Source of the DNA: Clostridia bacterium
GTDB taxonomy: Bacteria > Bacillota > Clostridia > Oscillospirales > CAG-272
Reading direction: 5' to 3'
DNA: 37,649 bases
NCBI GenBank assembly: GCA_017507145.1
Contig: JAFWBJ010000005.1
Location: 1-37,649, forward strand
Shown: one piece after another, positions 31,424-37,649 of the stretch
How positions within the stretch are numbered: the stretch's first letter is position 1
Layout: the number at the start of each line of letters is the position of its first letter
Notes under the pieces: model-generated
Told to the model about the DNA's origin: nothing
The model's input: the letters and a program-made list of their open reading frames with translations, nothing else
Database searches by the model: none
Translations under genes and position numbers: made by a program

Positions 31424-32119
31424 TCAAGCCTTGGGCTTGCTTTGGGCGGGAGTTTGGGGGAGGGCGCGGTGGCGGATGAAGCCAAAGAGCGCCCGCAGGG
31501 CAATGTCGAAGACCTGCCAGACGCAGAGCGAGAAGGCGATGCAGACATCGGCGCTGAAGGTCTCAGCCGTGAAATCGGGCTGGACGTCGATCTCGCAGTG
31601 CTTGAGGGTGCGCAGGTTGGTGATGCGGTCGAGGATCTCGAGCAGAGCGCCCACCGCAGGGCAGACCGCACCCCACAGAATAGCCGTGCCGGCCGCATCA
31701 CCGGTGGCAACGGTCAGGCGCAGGCGGGTAACGTCAATGCGCAGGTGACGGCCGAAGCGGGCAAAGATGATCTTCACCAAGGCAAGCACCATGCGTACCG
31801 TTTGGTCAAGCGGCGGCCGCTGTGGCTTGGTGCCGGCAGCCTTCTGCTCGGCTTTTCTTTGCTTTTTTTCCGCAGCCTTCTGGCGCTTGGCGGCAGCTCG
31901 CTTCGCTTGTGCGAGCCGGCGGCGGGCATCTTTTTTGCGCATTCGGCGCAGAGAATAGCGGCCGATGCGCACCTTCTTCTGCCGTGCGGGCAGAATGGGG
32001 AAGGGAAGCCCCAACACTTTGACGGTCAGGGCAAGTGTCTCAGCATAAACAATGACGATTTTCACCCTGAGCAGGAGGATAAAGGCCAGCAGGGCGACAA
32101 TGATGAGCAGAACGAGCAC
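31424..32119 (-). CDS. DUF2953 protein (YtfI-like)
   Basis: A 231-residue DUF2953 protein. It starts with a membrane segment (VLLIIVALLAFILLL), then a Lys/Arg/Ala/Gln-rich coiled coil (about 58-103), then the conserved HLRIDVTRLRLTVATGDAAGTAILWGAV core that marks the family. The start is GTG at 32119, preceded by AAAGGAGGATA at good spacing. It pairs with ytfJ, as ytfI does in Bacillus. Its molecular role is unknown; the context suggests sporulation. Confidence 0.85.
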   Translation of the reverse strand: MLVLLIIVALLAFILLLRVKIVIVYAETLALTVKVLGLPFPILPARQKKVRIGRYSLRRMRKKDARRRLAQAKRAAAKRQKAAEKKQRKAEQKAAGTKPQRPPLDQTVRMVLALVKIIFARFGRHLRIDVTRLRLTVATGDAAGTAILWGAVCPAVGALLEILDRITNLRTLKHCEIDVQPDFTAETFSADVCIAFSLCVWQVFDIALRALFGFIRHRALPQTPAQSKPKA

Positions 32120-32169
32120 GGACGGTATCCTCCTTTCGGTAAGATGAGTATTGCCCAGGTGTGCGGGAA

Positions 32170-32952
32170 TTAGTCGCCGGTCAGGGAAGCGGCATCGATC
32201 GCGCCCTCGGGCTGTTCGTCCTCGGGATCGGGCAGCGAATCGATGGCGGGCTCGTTGGGCGCATCGGTGCTCGGCGTATCGGGCGAGGGCTCTTCCGAAG
32301 TGGGAGGGACAGCGTCAGCCGATGCATCAGAGACAGTCTCTGCCTCAGCCGCTTCCTCGGTCGATTCTGGCTCGGTTCCTTCCTGCTGGATCTGCTCAAA
32401 TTTGGTGGCGCTGGCCAGCGCAAGTGCATCACTGTCGGGCAGATCGGCCAGGCTGGTCAGACCGAAGACACGCAGAAAATCGGGGGTGGTGGCATAGAGC
32501 ATGGGGCGGCCCGGCGCATCCAGACGGCCGCACGGCTCAATCAGGCGGCGGTCAAGCAGCGAGCTGACGGCATATGCGCTGTCAACGCCGCGCACCGCAT
32601 CGATGTAAGAGCGGGTTACGGGCTGGTTGTAGGCGACGACGGCCAGCACTTCAAGCGAGGACGCCGAGAGATTGCCGCCGCGGCGGATGCCCAGTGCCTC
32701 ACGGATGTAGGGCGCGTATTCCTCCTTGGTGCAGAGTTGGCAGCAGTCCTCCTGACAGAGCAGAAGCAGGCCGCGCGGGCTGTCTTCGCCGTTGTAATCG
32801 AGGGCCATGTGTTCGGCCAGCTGGCGAATCTCACGGGGGGGCAGGCCAAGGACGGCGCTGAGCTTCTCATAACTGACGGCATGGCCGGCGGCAAAGAGGA
32901 TGGCCTCAATGGCCTGGGTTAGTTTTTTGATATCGGTGATGGCATCATCCAT
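32170..32952 (-). CDS. scpB: Segregation and condensation protein B with acidic tail
   Basis: ScpB dimer joins ScpA and SMC in the bacterial condensin that compacts and separates chromosomes. Residues 1-170 are two winged-helix domains with the family block SLEVLAVVAYNQPVTRSYIDAVRGVDS. The remaining 90 residues are acidic and Ser/Pro/Thr-rich (STEEAAEAE, PSPDTPSTD), absent from Bacillus ScpB (about 197 residues). The ATG at 32952 overlaps the scpA stop by 8 bases and follows AAAGGAT; the frame upstream lies inside scpA. Confidence 0.94.
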   Translation of the reverse strand: MDDAITDIKKLTQAIEAILFAAGHAVSYEKLSAVLGLPPREIRQLAEHMALDYNGEDSPRGLLLLCQEDCCQLCTKEEYAPYIREALGIRRGGNLSASSLEVLAVVAYNQPVTRSYIDAVRGVDSAYAVSSLLDRRLIEPCGRLDAPGRPMLYATTPDFLRVFGLTSLADLPDSDALALASATKFEQIQQEGTEPESTEEAAEAETVSDASADAVPPTSEEPSPDTPSTDAPNEPAIDSLPDPEDEQPEGAIDAASLTGD

Positions 32953-33784
32953 GGTCTTGCATCCTTTCGTTGTCATCGGTAGGGGTCTCGCTGCGGTCAA
33001 ATTCACCGCTGGTCTGCTCGATGGTCGATTCATCGGTGTTGAGCAGGAAGCGGGTGGAGAGATCGTAGATGGGGTGAGGATCTTCATCGGATACGTCGAT
33101 CAGCAGGCGGCGGACCTTGATCAGTTCAAGCACGCCGAGGAAGGCGGCGATCAGGTCCGAACGTGAGGCACTGCTGCCCAGCAGCTCGCCCAGCGTAGAG
33201 GCGCCGTGCTTCTGCATGTGGCCGAGAATGCCGATGATCTTTACCTCAACCGGCACGATCGGCCGAGCGATGAGGGGGGTGAACTGGGGGGAGACATCAC
33301 GCGGATGTGCCTTGGTTTGCGCAAGAATATGGCGCAGGGCGCGGCGCAGCAGCTCGGGATCATGGTCCTCAGTGAAGGAGCGGTCGACCGAGATTTCGTC
33401 GGTGTCTTTGGCCATGCGTCCGCTGAAGAGAGCATACCGCTCGGCAAGCTTGACCGAAGCGGCTTTGGCACGCTGATATTGCAGAAGGGCATCGGCCAGC
33501 GCGGCGCGCGGGTCTTCTTCCTCTTCTTCTAAGCGTGGCAGGAGCATGCGGCTCTTGATGAGCATCAGCTCACTGGCCATCACCAGAAATTCGGTGGCGA
33601 TCTCCATATCCAGCGCCTGTGCAGCCGAAAGATATTCCATATACTGATCGCAGATCAGCGAGATCGGAATATCGGCGATATTGACCTTGTTCTTGGCGAT
33701 CAGCGAGAGCAGCAGGTCAAGCGGACCGTCGAACTGCTCAAGATGATAGGTCAGTGCCGAGGGTGTCGTTGCAGTCATTTCCAT
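32945..33784 (-). CDS. scpA: Segregation and condensation protein A
   Basis: The kleisin of the SMC-ScpAB complex, bridging the two SMC heads. 279 residues with the family N-terminus LEQFDGPLDLLLSLIAKNKVNIADIPI, the central EFLVMASELMLIKSRMLLP, and a C-terminal winged-helix that binds the SMC cap. The last 30 residues are an acidic tail. The ATG at 33784 follows the M50 stop by 4 bases and has only a weak binding site (GGTGAT); translational coupling is likely. An alternative ATG is at 33778. Confidence 0.95.
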   Translation of the reverse strand: MEMTATTPSALTYHLEQFDGPLDLLLSLIAKNKVNIADIPISLICDQYMEYLSAAQALDMEIATEFLVMASELMLIKSRMLLPRLEEEEEDPRAALADALLQYQRAKAASVKLAERYALFSGRMAKDTDEISVDRSFTEDHDPELLRRALRHILAQTKAHPRDVSPQFTPLIARPIVPVEVKIIGILGHMQKHGASTLGELLGSSASRSDLIAAFLGVLELIKVRRLLIDVSDEDPHPIYDLSTRFLLNTDESTIEQTSGEFDRSETPTDDNERMQDHG

Positions 33785-33788
33785 TGTA

Positions 33789-34460
33789 TCACCATCCGAC
33801 CAGTTTGAACATCAGAGTCTCCAGGCTGCCGACCGCCCAGCCGAGCGGGCCGTCGAGAAAGCCGGTCACCAGCATGAGCATGATGGCGATGGAGATGTAC
33901 TGTTCATATTTCATGATGCCAAAATACCATTTTGCGGGCAGGAAGACATAGCAGAAGCGCGAGCCGTCAAGGGGCGGGACGGGGAGCAGATTGAAGACGG
34001 CCAGGCTGAGATTGAGCGTAACGCCGGTGTAGAGAAAGGTAAGAAAGAGGCTTGCTACCATGGCAAGGAAGGTGTTGCTCTGAAAAACCATCGGGTCAAC
34101 GCGGTTGATGATGGGTGTGAAGATCCGCACCGCCAGCACATGCAGGAACGCGATGAGCAGATTGGTGATGGGGCCGGCGATGCCGGTCAGCGCCATGTCG
34201 CGGCGGGGATTCTTGAAATTGCGGGTTACCACCGGGACGGGCTTGGCCCAGCCGAAATGGAAGATCACCATGCAAAGAAAGCCGATGGGATCGAGATGCT
34301 TGAGGGGATTGAGGGTGAGACGGCCGAGATTGCGCGCCGTCGGGTCGCCCAGACGGTAGGCAACATAGCCATGCGCGGCCTCATGCGCCGAGAGGGCGAA
34401 GAGGATGATGGGCAGCGAGAGCAAAAATGCCGGAAGCTGCTGCATAAACCGTTCAATCAT
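33789..34460 (-). CDS. Site-2 protease family protein (M50)
   Basis: A 223-residue intramembrane metalloprotease of the small S2P/rhomboid-neighbour type (YwhC-like). The zinc motif HEAAH is in the first membrane segment, near 26-30; the second ligand Asp is in PPLDGSR. No PDZ or CBS domain. About five membrane segments. It may cleave membrane regulators, but no substrate is indicated. It lies between lysA and scpA, a conserved order in Clostridia. The ATG at 34460 follows AAAGGATAC. Confidence 0.92.
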   Translation of the reverse strand: MIERFMQQLPAFLLSLPIILFALSAHEAAHGYVAYRLGDPTARNLGRLTLNPLKHLDPIGFLCMVIFHFGWAKPVPVVTRNFKNPRRDMALTGIAGPITNLLIAFLHVLAVRIFTPIINRVDPMVFQSNTFLAMVASLFLTFLYTGVTLNLSLAVFNLLPVPPLDGSRFCYVFLPAKWYFGIMKYEQYISIAIMLMLVTGFLDGPLGWAVGSLETLMFKLVGW

Positions 34461-34483
34461 GTTGTGTATCCTTTCGGGGAAAA

Positions 34484-35782
34484 TCAGCCGATATCGCGTG
34501 CAACCAGATCGGCATAGGTCTCGCGGCGGACGGCCACTCTGGCTTCTCCACCCGAGATGAGGATCACCGGCGGGCGGGGAATGCGGTTGTAGTTGGATGC
34601 CATGGAATAGTTGTACGCGCCGGTGGTGAGGACGGCGAGAATATCGCCGCGCTGTGCCGGCTGAATGGGCATGTCCTCGCCGATGAGGTCGCCGCTTTCA
34701 CAGCAGCGGCCGGCGATAGTGGCGGTGATGGACTTTTCCTCTGCCGCACGGTTCGCGATGAGGGCGGTATAGCGCGAGTTGTACAGCGCATAACGGGGGT
34801 TGTCAGGCATGCCGCCGTCCACTGAAATGTAGCGGCGGAAGCCGGGAATCTCCTTGAACGAGCCAACCGTATACAGCGTGGTACCGGCAGCAGCGACCAG
34901 TGAACGGCCGGGCTCCAGCAGAATGGTGGGCATATCGATGCCGTTCTCAGTGCACAGCCCGCGGATGACAGCGGCCATCCGCCCAATGGCATCAGCGTAG
35001 TCGATGACGGGGTCGTGCTCGGTGTAGCGCACCGCAAGCCCGCCGCCGAGGTTGAGCACCTGGCAGGCGAACCCAAGATCGCGCTTGAGCTCCGCAATGA
35101 AAGCCGTCATGATGCGCGCGGCATCCACAAAGGGATCGATTTCGAAGATCTGCGAACCGATGTGGCAGTGCAGGCCAACCGGATCAATTCCGGGCAGTGC
35201 CATAGCCTCTGCCACGATGGCCTTGGCCTGACCGGTTTCAATGGCGGTGCCAAACTTGGAGTCAACACTGCCGGTGCTGATGGCGCGGTGGGTGTGCGGA
35301 TCAATGCCGGGGGTGATGCGCAGCAGGATCTGCTGCACCTTGCCCTGCGCAGCGGCCATCGCCGAGAGGGCGTGCAGCTCATCCCGGTTGTCCACCACGA
35401 TCCGGCCAACCCCCATCTCCAGCGCATCGGCCAGATCGCGGTCGGTCTTGTTGTTGCCGTGGAAGCAGATGCGCTCGGCCGGGAAGCCGGCAGCCTTGGC
35501 CGTGTACAGCTCGCCGCCCGAAACGCAGTCGATGCCCAGCCCTTCCTCTGCCGCAATGCGGTAGATCGCCGTGAAGCAAAGCGCCTTGGAAGCATAAAGC
35601 GGGTAAGCATCGGAACCAAAATGCGCAGTCATCGCGCGCCGATAGACGCGGCAATTCTCCCGCACCATGTCCTCGTCAATGATATACGCCGGCGTGCCGA
35701 ACTGTCGGGCAAGATCGACGGCATCCAGGCCGCCGATGGTCAGGTGCCCCAGCTCGTTTACCGAAAGATTAGAATGAAGCAT
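34484..35782 (-). CDS. lysA: Diaminopimelate decarboxylase
   Basis: Last step of lysine synthesis: meso-diaminopimelate to L-lysine and CO2. A 432-residue PLP enzyme of fold III. The PLP lysine is Lys66 in YASKAL; His in HCHIGSQ, the phosphate-binding GGGLA, EPGRS and the cross-subunit Cys/Glu of RCCESGD are present. ATG 35782 was chosen because AAAGGATGG lies about 11 bases upstream; the earlier in-frame ATG at 35797 sits inside that ribosome binding site. No lysine riboswitch was seen in the 84 bases before it, and no strong terminator separates it from engB. Confidence 0.95.
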   Translation of the reverse strand: MLHSNLSVNELGHLTIGGLDAVDLARQFGTPAYIIDEDMVRENCRVYRRAMTAHFGSDAYPLYASKALCFTAIYRIAAEEGLGIDCVSGGELYTAKAAGFPAERICFHGNNKTDRDLADALEMGVGRIVVDNRDELHALSAMAAAQGKVQQILLRITPGIDPHTHRAISTGSVDSKFGTAIETGQAKAIVAEAMALPGIDPVGLHCHIGSQIFEIDPFVDAARIMTAFIAELKRDLGFACQVLNLGGGLAVRYTEHDPVIDYADAIGRMAAVIRGLCTENGIDMPTILLEPGRSLVAAAGTTLYTVGSFKEIPGFRRYISVDGGMPDNPRYALYNSRYTALIANRAAEEKSITATIAGRCCESGDLIGEDMPIQPAQRGDILAVLTTGAYNYSMASNYNRIPRPPVILISGGEARVAVRRETYADLVARDIG

Positions 35783-35866
35783 AATCTGATAATCCATCCT
35801 TTGGGAAAAATCGTTGGAAAGTATTTGTGGTTTGTTGACCGGGGTGTGAGGCAGTGCCCCACGGCA

Positions 35867-36469
35867 TTAAATCCCCGTCGCCTGACGAATTGCCCGCCAC
35901 AGCTCGTCCTTGCCCTCGCCCGAATGGGACGAGAAGGGCAGAATAACCGTTTCGGCAGGAATCGCCGGATGCTGGCGCAGATTCTCCAGCGCCGCTTTTC
36001 GCTCAGTCTTGTTGAGCTTATCCACCTTGGTGGCCACCACCAGGAAGGGGAGTTCTGCCTGTGCGAGATAATCGAGCATCATGGCATCGTCGGCCGTCAC
36101 GCCGACCTTGGCGTCCACCAGCTGAAGCACCAGCGCAAGACGGTCAAGGTTGGGATTGCGGGTAAAATAGCCATCGGTCAGTGCAGACCATTTCGCCTTG
36201 TCCGCCGGCGCGCGGCGGGCAAAGCCGTAGCCGGGCAGGTCGACAAAGAAAAGCTGTTTGTCAATATCGTAAAAATTGATGGTGATGGTCTTGCCGGGTG
36301 ATGCACTGACCCGTGCCAGCGACTTGCGGCCCAGCAGGGTGTTAATCAGTGAACTTTTGCCCACATTCGAGCGGCCGGAAAAGGCCACCTGCGGCATCGG
36401 GTCGGCGCAGAACTGCCGAATCTCACCCGCGCTGATGCGCAGGGTTGTCTTTTGAAGATTGAGCGCCAT
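35867..36469 (-). CDS. engB: Ribosome biogenesis GTPase EngB/YsxC
   Basis: A 200-residue essential GTPase that helps assemble the 50S subunit. P-loop GRSNVGKSS at 32-40, switch segment GKTITINFY, DLPGYG (G3) at 77-82, TKVDK (G4) and FSSHSGEG (G5). The ATG at 36469 is one base after the lon stop and follows AAGGAGAA, which is the end of lon; the lon-engB coupling is the standard arrangement in Firmicutes. Longer frames upstream overlap lon and were rejected. Confidence 0.95.
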   Translation of the reverse strand: MALNLQKTTLRISAGEIRQFCADPMPQVAFSGRSNVGKSSLINTLLGRKSLARVSASPGKTITINFYDIDKQLFFVDLPGYGFARRAPADKAKWSALTDGYFTRNPNLDRLALVLQLVDAKVGVTADDAMMLDYLAQAELPFLVVATKVDKLNKTERKAALENLRQHPAIPAETVILPFSSHSGEGKDELWRAIRQATGI

Positions 36470-36470
36470 G

Positions 36471-37649
36471 TTATTCTCCTTGCTGTGCATAAGCACGCGG
36501 CGCGTTGACCGGTGCAGATATGTATTCGCTGGGCACAGTACCCACCTTTTCCTCTGCCGCGGGTGCCGGCTCGACCAGCGCGGCGGCAAGAACCTCGGTG
36601 ACTGTTTTGCAGGGGATGAAGGTCAATGCCTCGCGCGCGGCGGGATCAATCTCCTCCAGATCGCGCAGGTTATCGGCGGGGATAACCACGCGCTTGACGC
36701 CGGCCGTGTAAGCCGCCATCGTTTTCTCGCGCAGGCCGCCGATGGCCAGCACGTGGCCGCGCAGGGTGACCTCACCGGTCATGGCCAGATCGCGGCAGAC
36801 TGGCCGGCCGGTCAGCGCACTGACCAGTGCCGTGACCATCGTCACACCGGCGGACGGGCCGTCCTTGGGGACAGCACCCTCAGGGAAATGGATGTGCAGA
36901 TCCTTGGTTTTGTAGAAATCAGGCTCGATCCCCATCTCGCGGGCGATCGAACGGATGTAGCTGACGGCGATGTGCGCCGATTCCTTCATCACGTCACCCA
37001 GCGAGCCGGTCAGCTCGATCTTGCCCGAGCCTTCCAGCACGGCGACCTCCACGCGGAGCAGATCGCCGCCCAGCTCGGTGTAAGCCAGACCGTTAACCAC
37101 GCCGATCGGATCCTGTTCCTCGATCTTCTCGGGCAGAACCTTGCGCGCGCCGAGATAGTGCACAATGTCGGCCGCATCGATGACGACGCGCCGCAGTCCC
37201 TGCTCGACCATCGCGCGCGCAGCCTTGCGGCAAAGATCGCCGATGGTGCGCTCAAGATTGCGCACGCCGGCTTCCCGGGTGTAGGCATCGATGACCTCGA
37301 CGAGGGCGGCATCGGTAATTTTGAGCATGCGGCGGTTGAGCCCGTGGCGCTTCAGCTGCTTGGGCAGCAGATGGTTCTGCGCGATCGACAGCTTTTCGCG
37401 GCGGGTGTAAATGGGCAGCTCGATGATCTCCATGCGGTCGATCAGCGGGCGGGGAACGGTCTGAAGTGTGTTGGCGGTGGCGATAAAGAGACAGTCGGAG
37501 AGGTCGACCGGCATTTCCACGAAGTGATCGCGGAAGGTCTTGTTCTGCTCGGCATCCAGCACTTCCAGCAGAGCGGAGGCCGGGTCACCGTGCGCATCGT
37601 GTGTCAGCTTGTCGATCTCGTCCAGCAGGATCAGCGGATTGCGCACGCC
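36471..37649 (-). CDS. lon: ATP-dependent protease La (Lon), C-terminal half; cut by window edge
   Basis: Cytoplasmic AAA+ serine protease degrading misfolded and regulatory proteins. 392 residues are visible, from the Walker B region (NPLILLDEIDKL) through the sensor segments, lid domain and protease domain. The Ser-Lys dyad is present: Ser in PKDGPSAGVT, Lys in GGLREKTMAA. The C-terminus carries an extra tail of about 30 residues (EPAPAAEEKVGTVPSEY onward) beyond the usual end of the protease domain. The 5' end lies outside the window. The stop at 36471 is 1 base before engB. Confidence 0.96.
   Translation of the reverse strand, partial: GVRNPLILLDEIDKLTHDAHGDPASALLEVLDAEQNKTFRDHFVEMPVDLSDCLFIATANTLQTVPRPLIDRMEIIELPIYTRREKLSIAQNHLLPKQLKRHGLNRRMLKITDAALVEVIDAYTREAGVRNLERTIGDLCRKAARAMVEQGLRRVVIDAADIVHYLGARKVLPEKIEEQDPIGVVNGLAYTELGGDLLRVEVAVLEGSGKIELTGSLGDVMKESAHIAVSYIRSIAREMGIEPDFYKTKDLHIHFPEGAVPKDGPSAGVTMVTALVSALTGRPVCRDLAMTGEVTLRGHVLAIGGLREKTMAAYTAGVKRVVIPADNLRDLEEIDPAAREALTFIPCKTVTEVLAAALVEPAPAAEEKVGTVPSEYISAPVNAPRAYAQQGE

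Noticed and set aside
35783-35866. Lysine riboswitch before lysA
   Set aside because: The gap is only 84 bases, too short for the roughly 170-base L-box, and shows only a weak G/C stem.

Overview
The window is a stretch of chromosome from a GC-rich, endospore-forming member of the Firmicutes, most likely class Clostridia (an Oscillospiraceae/Ruminococcaceae-like gut lineage). The evidence is Spo0A, a LysM-GH18 cortex-lytic enzyme, GerW/YtfJ with its DUF2953 partner, DacF-like carboxypeptidase, CotF-like coat proteins, RicT, AAAGGAGG-type ribosome binding sites, and sigma-A promoters with an almost invariant 17-base spacer. No rRNA, tRNA, CRISPR array, insertion sequence or phage gene was found. 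Both ends cut through genes: a D-2-hydroxyacid dehydrogenase on the left and lon on the right.

Layout. 1-3776: D-2-hydroxyacid dehydrogenase and a SleL-like cortex hydrolase on the minus strand, then eno with a strong terminator on the plus strand. 3849-5420: a two-gene operon of unknown function whose promoter carries a textbook Gram-positive LexA (SOS) operator. 5434-12854: a plus-strand translation and replication block (holB, ricT, trmN6-like, HAD phosphatase, rsmI, threonine aldolase). It resembles the Bacillus holB-yaaT-yabA-yabB-yabC neighbourhood but is interrupted by an acyltransferase, a small zinc-ribbon membrane protein and a ferredoxin. 12877-13355: two small CotF-like genes behind a hairpin that buries the ribosome binding site. 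13378-15244: a tandem 925-base duplication, each copy holding promoter, esterase gene and terminator (minus strand). 15262-19856: rpmB, a 967-residue protein with the domain order of FGAM synthase (PurL) but none of its catalytic motifs, and mtaB, all minus strand. 19957-25953: plus-strand upp, an RluD-type pseudouridine synthase, an unknown two-gene membrane operon, and a three-gene ABC-2 exporter. 25961-27305: the conserved rpsF-ssb-rpsR operon (minus). 27306-27524: a palindrome-rich non-coding segment. 27525-28406: spo0A with its own promoter. 28442-37649: a long minus-strand run, lon-engB-lysA-M50 protease-scpA-scpB-ytfI-ytfJ-dacF-rluB-GNAT.

How the genes relate. Most of the window is core housekeeping: glycolysis, replication, chromosome condensation, translation, RNA modification and lysine/peptidoglycan precursor supply, interleaved with sporulation functions. 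The parts that ordinary annotation does not explain are the LexA-controlled pair of unknown genes, the apparent PurL pseudoenzyme, the RGG-rich extension on RicT, the repeats around the spo0A promoter, and hairpins that appear to mask ribosome binding sites before a CotF-like gene, dacF and perhaps ricT. Family assignments rest on motif recognition and memory, not on database searches.
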